A DNA stretch of 56,697 nucleotides from Bacteroidota bacterium (GTDB lineage: Bacteria > Bacteroidota > Bacteroidia > B-17B0 > Aurantibacillaceae): contig JACQAK010000104.1 of assembly GCA_016194985.1 (NCBI GenBank), positions 1-56,697 of the forward strand, written 5' to 3'. A program made the translations under genes and the position numbers. This document shows positions 9,243 to 17,493 of this stretch, one piece after another (the stretch's first letter is position 1; every line of letters starts with the position of its first letter). Below the pieces are notes generated by a model, which saw nothing but the letters and a program-made list of their open reading frames with translations, had not been told where the DNA came from and did not search any database.

Positions 9243-10034
9243 TTAAGGTTTTTGGAGTCCATGATTGAAATTTAACAGCATCTGAGCCACAATCAACTGC
9301 CTAATTTCCTCATCAACACTAAAACCTACCTCCATCAATCCATAATAATGAGATAGTTTAACATCAATCACATATTCCAATCGTTGTTTATTAAATTCTT
9401 TTACACCGGCCATATTATCCTGATGTTGTCTATAAAGTGTTTGACATCGGCTGGTAAATAACACTTTAAAATTACCTAAACACATTAACTGATAAAACAT
9501 AAACCAATCAGCTACTTTAGGCAAACTACTATACGCTATCTTGACTTTTAAAACATCTTTTCTGATACCGGAATTACCAATGCCAACAATATTTTTTTTC
9601 AGAATGTAAGTAACATCAAACTTTGATAAATCGTTAATCTTGTCAGCCCACACTGAGGCTGCGTATAGAATACCATCATTATTAACAAGGGATAAATCAT
9701 TTGAAACAATCATATTATCATCAAGCAACTCCGCTAGAACAGCCACTCTATTTGATGTCATTTCATCATCAATATCCTGAAACACTATTTTTTCGAAGTT
9801 TGTTGATTTTAAATACTCGAAAGCCTGAAACCTAATCTGAGTGGGAGTTCCGGAAACATCTACAAACAAAATAGTATGACTATATTCATTAAAGGCATCA
9901 GAAATATTTTTCACCCCATCGTTAAAAACTAATAAAGTAAAATCTTGCTTAGTCTGATGCCTAATACAATTTAAAAATCCGGCAAGATAAGTATGAGCAT
10001 TAGGATAAAAAAAAGTTACAACTGCTAAACTCAT
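9243..10034 (-). CDS. Glycosyltransferase family 2
   Basis: A 263-residue GT2 protein. It starts with the GT-A strand LAVVTFFYPN and has QDIDDE (about 86-91) as DXD motif and YRQHQDNMAG (about 212-221) near the C-terminus, a pattern common in GT2 enzymes of nonulosonate clusters. Its last 20 codons (9243-9300) lie over DNA that also encodes conserved NeuB sequence in a second frame. Its natural C-terminus may therefore have been lost and replaced by out-of-frame NeuB sequence. The ATG overlaps the NeuD stop by 4 nt. Donor unknown; location inside the nonulosonate genes suggests a linked sugar. Confidence 0.8.
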   Translation of the reverse strand: MSLAVVTFFYPNAHTYLAGFLNCIRHQTKQDFTLLVFNDGVKNISDAFNEYSHTILFVDVSGTPTQIRFQAFEYLKSTNFEKIVFQDIDDEMTSNRVAVLAELLDDNMIVSNDLSLVNNDGILYAASVWADKINDLSKFDVTYILKKNIVGIGNSGIRKDVLKVKIAYSSLPKVADWFMFYQLMCLGNFKVLFTSRCQTLYRQHQDNMAGVKEFNKQRLEYVIDVKLSHYYGLMEVGFSVDEEIRQLIVAQMLLNFNHGLQKP

Positions 10035-10657
10035 TTTATTTTTCGGGCAGGATTTCCTACATAAACTGCATTATCTTCTATATCCTTTATAACAACTGAA
10101 CCGGCACCTATCACAACATGTTTACCTATTTTAATGCCTTGTTTAATAACTGCATTTGCACCTATAAATGTATTTTCACCTACCAAAACATTTCCTGCTA
10201 AAACAGCTCCTGGAGCAACATGTACGGCATTAGAAAGAATACATTCGTGTTCAATTACAGATGATGTATTTAAAATACAAAAATCTCCAATAACAGCTAA
10301 AGGATTAATCGATGTGTGTTTAGAAACAAAATTACCCACCCCCATTTTCACACTTTTTGAAATAGAAGTCAGCGGATGGATCACATTTAAAATTGTTTGA
10401 TTTTTTTCAATGATCCTAGCAGCTACTTTTTGCCTAATGATATTATCTCCTATTCCTAATATATATTGAAATGATCCTTTCCATCCACTAAAATCCGGAT
10501 CATGCTCACTTCCTATATACTCCAAATTATAAGGATTTATACTGACTTGTTTTTGATCTGCATAAAAACGCAGGGGCATATGACTTTCAAAAGCAGCATC
10601 TGCTACTACAAAACCGTGTCCAGAATAGCCCACTAATATAATGTTAGATTCTGACAC
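10031..10657 (-). CDS. NeuD/PglD-family sugar N-acetyltransferase (LegH-like)
   Basis: A 208-residue acyltransferase. The N-terminal Rossmann-like sugar-nucleotide domain begins ILVGYSGHG (6-14), the hallmark of NeuD/PglD. From about residue 95 a left-handed beta helix follows (VGNFVSKHT, VGENTFIGANAVI, IGKHVVIGAGSVV), ending VGNPARKIK. The expected reaction is acetyl-CoA-dependent N-acetylation of the 4-amino sugar made by the adjacent LegC-type aminotransferase. The gene overlaps that aminotransferase gene by 14 nt. Assignment to family is firm; substrate is inferred from context. Confidence 0.85.
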   Translation of the reverse strand: MSESNIILVGYSGHGFVVADAAFESHMPLRFYADQKQVSINPYNLEYIGSEHDPDFSGWKGSFQYILGIGDNIIRQKVAARIIEKNQTILNVIHPLTSISKSVKMGVGNFVSKHTSINPLAVIGDFCILNTSSVIEHECILSNAVHVAPGAVLAGNVLVGENTFIGANAVIKQGIKIGKHVVIGAGSVVIKDIEDNAVYVGNPARKIK

Positions 10658-11786
10658 TACTGGGAATATTTACAATTCTTTCTTCCAAAAAACAAGCATT
10701 ATCCAAATTACTATGCAAACAATCTTTAAACATTGGCAATCTATTCATCAAAGCCCACACAGGTCTTGTCATCACTCCATTGTCATTAGTATATTGCAAA
10801 AACTCGTTCCTGCTTTTACAATCACTTAACTGGACGGCGCACAACCAATAGTTTGCTTTACTATTTACCGGCTCTGTCATGAATTTGAACCTTATGTTTT
10901 CGAAAAACTCCTTATAGTTTTTTGCAAGCTCTCTTTTATTTTCAACAAATGTATTTAACTGCTCCAGTTGAGCGCACATTAATGCCGCATTTAAATTTGG
11001 CATCCGGTAATTATAGCCAATTTCATCATGCACAAATTCCCAACGATGTGGTACTTTAGCTTGAGTAGTTAAATATTTTGCTCTTTTAGCTAAAGCTTCA
11101 TTATCAGTAACAATGGCACCACCACCACCACAAGTAATTGTTTTATTTCCATTAAAGCTAAATGTGCCCAACAAACCAAATGTACCTGTGTGTTTGTTTT
11201 TATAATAACTTCCTATAGATTCGGCAGCATCTTCAATTAAAGCGATATTGTATTCCTTGCATAATTCTCCAATTTCATCAATCTTGCATGGGTGACCAAA
11301 GGTGTGCATGGGAACACAGGCTGCAATTTTTTGATTGGTTACTTTATGGTAAGTAAAACCGTCGGATTTTTTAAGAGCGAATTCCTGCAAATAATTTTTT
11401 AATTTTTCAGCACTTAAACCCATACTATCTAAATCCACATCAACAAAAAGAGGTGAAGCACCGATGTATGAAATAGCGTTACAAGTAGCAATAAAACTTA
11501 AAGGTTGAGTAATAACCATATCCTTTTCTTTAACGCCTCCAACAATCATTGCCATGTGTAAAGCAGCCGTTCCATTAACACAAGCAACCGCATATTTTGC
11601 CCCGGTAAATGAAGCAATCTGCTTTTCAAAATCATCTACATATTTACCTACCGACGACACAAAGGTTGAATCGATAGCGTCCATTACATATTTTCTTTCG
11701 TTACCAACAAAACGTGGTTCATGCAAAGGAATAAAATCCTGATTTGGAAATTGTGATTTTATAAAATCTACGGTTTGTTTATACAT
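10644..11786 (-). CDS. LegC-family PLP-dependent sugar aminotransferase
   Basis: A 380-residue DegT/DnrJ/EryC1-fold aminotransferase. The PLP lysine is K215 in FNGNKTITCGGGG; IEDAAESIG (about 184-192) supplies the Asp that pairs with the pyridine nitrogen. The starting stretch LHEPRFVGNE is characteristic of the LegC/Per-like subgroup. It should aminate the 4-keto sugar made by LegB, giving the 4-amino-4,6-dideoxy sugar that NeuD then acetylates. It overlaps LegB by 8 nt and NeuD by 14 nt, so the three steps are translationally coupled. Confidence 0.87.
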   Translation of the reverse strand: MYKQTVDFIKSQFPNQDFIPLHEPRFVGNERKYVMDAIDSTFVSSVGKYVDDFEKQIASFTGAKYAVACVNGTAALHMAMIVGGVKEKDMVITQPLSFIATCNAISYIGASPLFVDVDLDSMGLSAEKLKNYLQEFALKKSDGFTYHKVTNQKIAACVPMHTFGHPCKIDEIGELCKEYNIALIEDAAESIGSYYKNKHTGTFGLLGTFSFNGNKTITCGGGGAIVTDNEALAKRAKYLTTQAKVPHRWEFVHDEIGYNYRMPNLNAALMCAQLEQLNTFVENKRELAKNYKEFFENIRFKFMTEPVNSKANYWLCAVQLSDCKSRNEFLQYTNDNGVMTRPVWALMNRLPMFKDCLHSNLDNACFLEERIVNIPSSVRI

Positions 11787-12765
11787 TATAAATATCCGCT
11801 TTGTATCTACTTAAATTTTCTGGCTTACTAAACCACTCAATGGTTTGTACTAAACCTTGTTGTAAATTGTATTCAGGATTCCAGTTAGTTAATGATTTTA
11901 TTTTGGCGGCAGAACCCAATAATCGTTCTACTTCACTTTTTTCAGGTCGTAAACGCACGTCATCTGATATAATCTTAGCTTTAGGATTAATGGTATCTAT
12001 TAATAATTGAGCCAAATCCTGTATTGAAATTTCCTGCCCAGTAGCAATATTTATTTCTTCTCCAATAGTTTTCGTGGATTTGGCAATTTCTACAAATCCA
12101 TTAGCGGTGTCTTTCACAAACAACAAATCACGAGTTGGATGTAATGCTCCTAATTTAATTTCAGTTTTACCTGCCAATAATTGTGTAATGATCGTAGGTA
12201 TAACAGCCCTGGCACTTTGACGCGGGCCGAATGTATTAAATGGACGAACAATAGTAACAGGCAAATTAAAACTTCTAAAAAAAGAGTCCGCCATAGCATC
12301 TGCACCAATTTTAGTTGCTGAATAAGGAGATTGTCCCTGACGAGGATGTTTTTCGTCAATCGGGACATAAAGTGCTGTTCCATACACTTCTGAAGTTGAC
12401 GTTACTAATACTCGTTCTACATTATAATCACGTGCCGCCTGAAGTACATTTAATGTTCCTTTCAAATTGGTATCAACATAACTATCAGGGGAGTGATAAC
12501 TGTAGGGTATAGCTATTAATGCCGCTAAGTGATAGATTATATCAACACCTTTCACCGCAGTTCTCACTCCATTAGGATCTCTCACATCACCAGCAAAAAT
12601 CTCTATTTGACTTAACTTTTCTTTAGGTAAAGTATCTAACCACCCCCATGAATTAAATGAATTATAATACACAAAAGCTTTTACTTTGTATCCATCTTCA
12701 ATTAATTTTTCTACTAAATGACTGCCAATAAATCCATCAGCCCCTGTTACTAACACTGTTTTCAT
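11779..12765 (-). CDS. LegB-type NAD-dependent nucleotide-sugar 4,6-dehydratase
   Basis: A 328-residue extended SDR enzyme. The NAD-binding GADGFIGSH lies at 8-16, the active-site region TSTSEVYGT at about 122-130, and the catalytic pair is Y148-K152 (YSATK). Glu126 after Ser125 (SEVYG) suits a dehydratase rather than an epimerase. Sequence and position before LegC and NeuD fit LegB, which forms the 4-keto-6-deoxy sugar from nucleotide-GlcNAc at the start of the legionaminic acid pathway. The PtmE-like gene downstream suggests GDP-GlcNAc as a possible substrate. One base separates it from the SGNH hydrolase gene. Confidence 0.87.
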   Translation of the reverse strand: MKTVLVTGADGFIGSHLVEKLIEDGYKVKAFVYYNSFNSWGWLDTLPKEKLSQIEIFAGDVRDPNGVRTAVKGVDIIYHLAALIAIPYSYHSPDSYVDTNLKGTLNVLQAARDYNVERVLVTSTSEVYGTALYVPIDEKHPRQGQSPYSATKIGADAMADSFFRSFNLPVTIVRPFNTFGPRQSARAVIPTIITQLLAGKTEIKLGALHPTRDLLFVKDTANGFVEIAKSTKTIGEEINIATGQEISIQDLAQLLIDTINPKAKIISDDVRLRPEKSEVERLLGSAAKIKSLTNWNPEYNLQQGLVQTIEWFSKPENLSRYKADIYNV

Positions 12766-12766
12766 T

Positions 12767-13408
12767 TTAAATTATAGGTATAGTTTTTACAATCCTTTCA
12801 AATAGTTTTTGATGTCCTTTTTTTGTTAAATGAATATAATCAGTCATAATATCATCTTGACAAAAGTCATCTACTGAAATAAAATTATGAATAGCCGTAA
12901 CTTGTATTAAAGCATTGTATTTATTAATATTTCCAACCACACCTGGAACTTTTTTCTCATAATTTTCATTACCAGGTAATATTCCAACGAAGTATAATTT
13001 ATCACCAAATTCCTTGGCAAATAAGTTTAAATACTTTTCAAAATCTTCAAAAGATGTATATGTCTTATTTCTTTTTTTTCTTAGCTTTTCCGTCCGGTCT
13101 TTTGTTAAATATAAGTTCAATATTTTTTTTGTCACCTTAAATTTATTAAAGAATTCACTTTCAAATTTCGTAAGTGCTCTAGGTGCACAATCTACGATTC
13201 CAGACTGTATAATAACAAAATCCGGCTCAAACATTTTTAGATATTCTATTTGGGAAAACAAATTACTTATTGTCCCTCCTCCAATTGATAATTGATGAAC
13301 TCTATAAAGCTCTGATAATTTATTAACCCATGTTTCATTATATTTCACAATTTCAGGCGTTGGTCTTGGTAGACCTAATGAATCTGTTATTACAAGAATC
13401 TTTGTCAC
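12767..13408 (-). CDS. SGNH/GDSL-family hydrolase
   Basis: A 213-residue protein with the SGNH blocks: ITDSLG with nucleophile S10 (block I), GGGTISN with G43/N49 (block II), and DYIHLTKKGH with D190 and H193 (block V). Block III, usually GxND, reads SGIVDC at 69-74, so the oxyanion-hole Asn is replaced. There is no signal peptide, so it acts in the cytoplasm. Enzymes of this type remove or transfer O-acyl groups; a role in trimming acetyl groups from the polysaccharide precursor is inferred. It overlaps the Wzt gene by 4 nt. Confidence 0.75.
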   Translation of the reverse strand: MTKILVITDSLGLPRPTPEIVKYNETWVNKLSELYRVHQLSIGGGTISNLFSQIEYLKMFEPDFVIIQSGIVDCAPRALTKFESEFFNKFKVTKKILNLYLTKDRTEKLRKKRNKTYTSFEDFEKYLNLFAKEFGDKLYFVGILPGNENYEKKVPGVVGNINKYNALIQVTAIHNFISVDDFCQDDIMTDYIHLTKKGHQKLFERIVKTIPII

Positions 13409-14700
13409 TTAATAAGTATGCTAGAATTTTGTAAAAAACCAGAAGAAGAGGGTCTATTAATATTTCCTGTTTTCCAAAAATCACCTTTTTCAACTTCAAA
13501 AAAAACTGCATTATCAATCTTGTCTAATATATCATGAGATGCAACAACACTTTTCTTTTCACTAACCATATAAGTCAAGGAATAGTTACCTCCTCTTAAC
13601 AACAATTGAGAAATTATAACTTCTATTACACCATTTGACTTGTCGCAGGTTAAATTAATACCCAATTCGTCGGTTGCAATAACTGTTTGAGTTATTTCAG
13701 AATCATTTTTTATAGTTACTCCAATAAACAAAGGATGAATAGATTTCGTGATATTTTTCTTATACTTGAAAACAATTTTCACATATTCACCGGAAATCAA
13801 AGAGTTTATATTTTCACCAGCTAAATTTTGAAAGTAAACATCTTCAATAACAAGATTTCCATTACCAACTCGATCCATACGATCCATCAAGTGAACCTCG
13901 GCCTCTTGCATCGATTTCCCCAAATAATTACTACAGGCATTTTCAGCATCTCCAGAAAAATCTAAAATACCATTACGAAGTATAATGCCCTGTGTACATA
14001 ACGATTTAACTGCTGCCATATTATGACTAACAAATAATACGGTTCGCCCTTGACCACTAACGTCCTTCATCTTGCCTAAACACTTTTTTTGGAATTCGGC
14101 ATCACCAACCGCTAATACCTCATCAACAATCAAAATCTCAGGTTCCAAATGTGCTGCAACAGCAAAAGCCAAACGCACATACATCCCACTACTATAGCGT
14201 TTAACCGGCGTATCAATATATCGTTCAACCCCACTAAAACTAACTATTTCATCAAATTTTGATTTGATTTCCTGCTTACTCATGCCTAAAATAGCACCAT
14301 TCAAAAATATATTTTCCCGGCCTGTTAACTCCGGATGAAAGCCAGTCCCTACTTCTAATAATGATGCAATTCTTCCCTTTGCTTTAATATTCCCTAGAGT
14401 TGGGGCAGTAACGCGAGACAAAATCTTTAATAACGTAGATTTACCAGCTCCATTTCGTCCAATAATACCAAGCACCTCACCCTGCTTTACCTCAAAATTA
14501 ATATCCTTTAGGGCCCACACCAAATCGCTAGCAGCCCTTTTTGTCCGATCATTAGCTTCTCCTATCTTCAAAAAAGGATCTTCCTTTCCTCTCACCTTTG
14601 CCCACCACCGGTTCAAATCATGAGAAATAGTTCCTGTGCCAACACTACCCAGGCGGTATTGTTTAGAAACATTTTCAACTTTTATAACAACATCACTCAT
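13405..14700 (-). CDS. wzt: Polysaccharide ABC exporter ATPase (Wzt type, with C-terminal carbohydrate-binding domain)
   Basis: A 431-residue ATPase. Walker A GRNGAGKST lies at 81-89, the ABC signature YSSGM at 169-173 and Walker B LIVDEV at about 190-195, with a switch His in FVSHNMAAV. Residues about 260-415 form an extra beta-rich domain like Wzt_C, which in O9a/O12 Wzt binds the capped end of the exported glycan. It works with the Wzm permease encoded immediately upstream to move undecaprenyl-linked polysaccharide across the inner membrane. The 431-residue length agrees with Wzt proteins that have the binding domain. Confidence 0.9.
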   Translation of the reverse strand: MSDVVIKVENVSKQYRLGSVGTGTISHDLNRWWAKVRGKEDPFLKIGEANDRTKRAASDLVWALKDINFEVKQGEVLGIIGRNGAGKSTLLKILSRVTAPTLGNIKAKGRIASLLEVGTGFHPELTGRENIFLNGAILGMSKQEIKSKFDEIVSFSGVERYIDTPVKRYSSGMYVRLAFAVAAHLEPEILIVDEVLAVGDAEFQKKCLGKMKDVSGQGRTVLFVSHNMAAVKSLCTQGIILRNGILDFSGDAENACSNYLGKSMQEAEVHLMDRMDRVGNGNLVIEDVYFQNLAGENINSLISGEYVKIVFKYKKNITKSIHPLFIGVTIKNDSEITQTVIATDELGINLTCDKSNGVIEVIISQLLLRGGNYSLTYMVSEKKSVVASHDILDKIDNAVFFEVEKGDFWKTGNINRPSSSGFLQNSSILIK

Positions 14701-14702
14701 GT

Positions 14703-15554
14703 TTATACCGTATCCATAAAGGATTTTTCAACTTTATTAAAAATAATAACTGCCAGCATTACCAAAACTACCATAAATCCGAAACTATAGATCAGATCTC
14801 CGAAATGCATATAACCGTTCCCCAAAAATATATATTTGAAAGTTTCTATGATTGAAACCATCGGATTAAAACTTACTATTCGTTTTATATTATCCGGCAT
14901 AGCTGATAAAGGTAAAACTACAGAACTTGCATACATTAATAACTGAACACCAAAACCAACCAGAAAAGTAAGATCTCTATACTTAGTGGTTAAGGATGAG
15001 ATAATAATGCCAAAGCCAAAACCCAAACCCGCCATCACAAAAATTAACCCCGGCAAAAGCCACATTAATCCCCAATGAGGTTGTATATCACACGACCCTT
15101 TTAAATAAAATAACCAAACTATTATAAAAATCAGAAATTGTATTCCCAGCTTGATGAGATTCGAAATTAAAACGGATAATGGTATTATCAGGCGTGGAAA
15201 ATATACCTTTCCAAAAACTCCCGCATTAGCAATAAACGTATTGGATGTTTTATTTAAACAATCAGCAAAATAAGACCATAATGTTATACCTGCCATATAA
15301 AATAAAATGGGTGGTGTTCCGTCTGTACTTATTTTTGCAATTCTCCCAAAAATAATTGTAAAAGTTAACGAAGTTAAAACAGGCTGAATGAATAACCACA
15401 AAGGCCCTAAAATGGTCTGCTTATAAACCGACACAAAATCTCTACGAACAAGTAATAACAAGAGATCCCGGTAACGCCAAATAGCAGACAAATCCAATTG
15501 ATACCATTTGTTTTTAGGCCTAATGATTAAATCCCAATTTTCTTCTGTTTGCAT
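14703..15554 (-). CDS. wzm: Polysaccharide ABC exporter permease (Wzm type)
   Basis: A 283-residue ABC-2 type permease with about six hydrophobic segments. The cytosolic N-terminus has the YRDLLLLLVRRDF amphipathic region, followed by YKQTILGPLW, a typical Wzm/TagG start. Two bases separate it from the Wzt gene. With Wzt it exports the finished glycan to the periplasm. A Wzc-type kinase in the same locus is more usual for Wzx/Wzy systems, which makes this a mixed arrangement. Confidence 0.9.
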   Translation of the reverse strand: MQTEENWDLIIRPKNKWYQLDLSAIWRYRDLLLLLVRRDFVSVYKQTILGPLWLFIQPVLTSLTFTIIFGRIAKISTDGTPPILFYMAGITLWSYFADCLNKTSNTFIANAGVFGKVYFPRLIIPLSVLISNLIKLGIQFLIFIIVWLFYLKGSCDIQPHWGLMWLLPGLIFVMAGLGFGFGIIISSLTTKYRDLTFLVGFGVQLLMYASSVVLPLSAMPDNIKRIVSFNPMVSIIETFKYIFLGNGYMHFGDLIYSFGFMVVLVMLAVIIFNKVEKSFMDTV

Positions 15555-15612
15555 TTTCTGTTAATTTTTTAATAATATCCTACCAGCAGCTAATCCTGCT
15601 TGCAAAACGCCT

Positions 15613-16746
15613 TTAATTTTCTGAAAAGAATGAATATACTTTATCAACAACATGTTTTATTTCTTCTTCTTTTAAATCATAATAAAACGGTAAGCGTAAT
15701 AAGGTATTAGAATAAATATCGGACATTGGTAAATCCATGCCAGTATGTCTATCCCTAAAATAAGGGCTTTTATGCAAGCTCGAATAATGAAATACAGAAC
15801 TTATGCCATTCATTTTTAAATATTCCATCAATCGCCCTCTTTCTGTTAAATTACGACACAGAATATAAAACATATGTCCATTATTACTTGCGTATGAAAA
15901 CATTTTTGGCAACGTCAGCTTCCCTGCTTCCTGCAAGTCTTTGAGTCCATCATAATAGTGTTCCCAAATTTGTTTTCGCTTGTTCTGAATGTCATCTATG
16001 TTTTGTAATTGGGCGTACAAAAATGCAGCGATCATATCAGAAGGAAAAAATGAAGAACCTACATCCACCCATTCATATTTATTTATTTCACCTTTATAAA
16101 AAGCAAAACGGTTTGTCCCCATATCGCCAATGATTTGCGCCCGCTCTATAAACTGAGGATCATTAATAACCAGTAGTCCTCCCTCGCCTGAAGTGATGTT
16201 TTTTGTTTCATGAAACGAAAACGCGGCCAAATGCCCTATTGATCCCAGTGGTTTATTTTTGTAATAAGCGTCTATAGAGTGAGCAGCGTCTTCTACTACA
16301 AATATATTATGCACATTTGCCAATTCCATGATTTTATCCATATCGCAGGCAATGCCGGCATAATGCACAGGAACAATTACTTTTGTTTTAGTCGTAATTA
16401 ATGCTTCAATTTTATCAGCATCCATGTTTGGGCTATTCATACTACTATCCACAAACACAATTTTCGCTCCTCTTAAAACAAAAGCATTCACCGTTGAGAC
16501 AAATGTATAAGATGGAACAATTACTTCATCACCCTCTTTGATGATGAGTAAAATGGCAGCCATTTCTAATGCTGAGGTGCATGACGTTGTTAACATTACT
16601 TTTTTGAACCCATATTTTTCCTGAAAAAACTGATGACACTTTTTAGTGAACACACCACCTCCCGAAATTTTACCTAAAGCCATTGCCTCATGCATATAAA
16701 CGGACTCCTGTCCGGTAAAATATGGTTTATTAAAGTTGATCATCAT
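15613..16746 (-). CDS. rffA: dTDP-4-amino-4,6-dideoxygalactose transaminase (RffA/WecE-like)
   Basis: A 377-residue DegT/DnrJ/EryC1 aminotransferase. The PLP lysine is K182 in FHETKNITSGEGG, a motif specific to the RffA/WecE group, and VEDAAHSID (about 151-159) carries the PLP-pairing Asp. RffA converts dTDP-4-keto-6-deoxyglucose to dTDP-Fuc4N using glutamate. No RmlA/RmlB-type genes are visible here, so its substrate must come from elsewhere or from another dehydratase. Two ATGs stand in tandem at the start (16746 and 16743). It follows the regulator gene by 119 nt, a gap that contains a 14-bp palindrome. Confidence 0.85.
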   Translation of the reverse strand: MMINFNKPYFTGQESVYMHEAMALGKISGGGVFTKKCHQFFQEKYGFKKVMLTTSCTSALEMAAILLIIKEGDEVIVPSYTFVSTVNAFVLRGAKIVFVDSSMNSPNMDADKIEALITTKTKVIVPVHYAGIACDMDKIMELANVHNIFVVEDAAHSIDAYYKNKPLGSIGHLAAFSFHETKNITSGEGGLLVINDPQFIERAQIIGDMGTNRFAFYKGEINKYEWVDVGSSFFPSDMIAAFLYAQLQNIDDIQNKRKQIWEHYYDGLKDLQEAGKLTLPKMFSYASNNGHMFYILCRNLTERGRLMEYLKMNGISSVFHYSSLHKSPYFRDRHTGMDLPMSDIYSNTLLRLPFYYDLKEEEIKHVVDKVYSFFSEN

Positions 16747-16802
16747 TGACTTAATAGCTTTTTCACAAAAACTATTATTATTATTTATGGCTTCGCCACC
16801 TT

Positions 16803-16816
16803 AGTTACATGTAACT
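16803..16816. promoter_or_regulatory. 14-bp perfect palindrome, candidate operator
   Basis: AGTTACATGTAACT is a perfect palindrome in the gap between the winged-helix regulator gene and the aminotransferase gene. It shares the GTAAC core with the inverted repeat that covers the regulator's own promoter, so it may be a second binding site for that protein. No clear TAnnTTTG element accompanies it. Confidence 0.4.
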
Positions 16817-16865
16817 TAGTGCTTCTCTATTTATAACAACAAATTAAATTGCCAAAATACTTACG

Positions 16866-17396
16866 TTATTTAGTCCATAATAAAAGAGGGCTATGGCCTT
16901 GTTCTGTAATATCCTGTAATTTAAAATCCTTTTCCTTATAATGTATGTAATATATTCTTTTATTTATTCTCTTTTCGGCTTTAGCGATCAATTCTTTTAA
17001 AAAAGTCTCGTTAATATCTCCAACTAACACCAGATCAATTACTGGTGAATCTTTACCTTTTGATAAATTACCTACCAAATACACTTTTTTCAAATCACCC
17101 ATATGCTGCAGCACATAATCAACAACATGATCTAAACCAACAATTTTTAAAACAATGCTATTTATATCTTTGAAAAGAGGATGATTGACATTTGCTTTAA
17201 AAACTTTTTTATTAGCCTGACTGTATGATTCTAAAAAGCCAGCATTTTCAAACCTGTTCAATTCCAGGCGTATAGAGTTAGTAGACTCTCCAAACTCTTC
17301 TTCCAAACCCCGTAAATAAGCAGTTGTACTACTGTTCAAAAAAAATTTAAACAATAACTTTATTCTTGTTTTGGAAGATATTAGTGTCTCTATCAT
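16866..17396 (-). CDS. Winged-helix regulator with degenerate nucleotidyltransferase-like domain
   Basis: A 176-residue protein. Residues about 5-70 form an ArsR-like winged helix (SSKTRIKLLFKFFLN, then STNSIRLELNRFENAGFL as recognition helix and turn). The second half (about 90-160) resembles an MNT-type nucleotidyltransferase fold: VYLVGNLSKGKDSPVIDLVLVGD, in which the usual G-S and D-x-D metal residues are weakened, so it is probably a ligand-binding rather than catalytic domain. Such proteins recur inside Bacteroidota polysaccharide loci. A 9-bp inverted repeat overlapping its own promoter suggests autoregulation. It probably modulates expression of the downstream aminotransferase/exporter/nonulosonate genes. 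Confidence 0.7.
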   Translation of the reverse strand: MIETLISSKTRIKLLFKFFLNSSTTAYLRGLEEEFGESTNSIRLELNRFENAGFLESYSQANKKVFKANVNHPLFKDINSIVLKIVGLDHVVDYVLQHMGDLKKVYLVGNLSKGKDSPVIDLVLVGDINETFLKELIAKAEKRINKRIYYIHYKEKDFKLQDITEQGHSPLLLWTK

Positions 17397-17397
17397 T

Positions 17398-17436
17398 ATT
17401 GAGTAACAAAATTACTCAATTTTACAAAAAAAGCAA
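17398..17436 (-). promoter_or_regulatory. Promoter and overlapping operator of the winged-helix regulator gene
   Basis: On the minus strand, TTG (17434-17436), 19 nt, then TAATTTTG (17407-17414) match the Bacteroidota TTG/TAnnTTTG promoter. The -7 element lies inside a perfect 9-bp inverted repeat, ATTGAGTAA (17398-17406), 5-nt loop, TTACTCAAT (17412-17420). Transcription should start around 17400, only a few bases before the ATG at 17396, so the message would be almost leaderless. Confidence 0.6.
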
Positions 17437-17493
17437 GAAAACCTTGGTTAATTAGAGTGATAGCAATTGTTAAAAATGAACCTGCTTGCTTGG

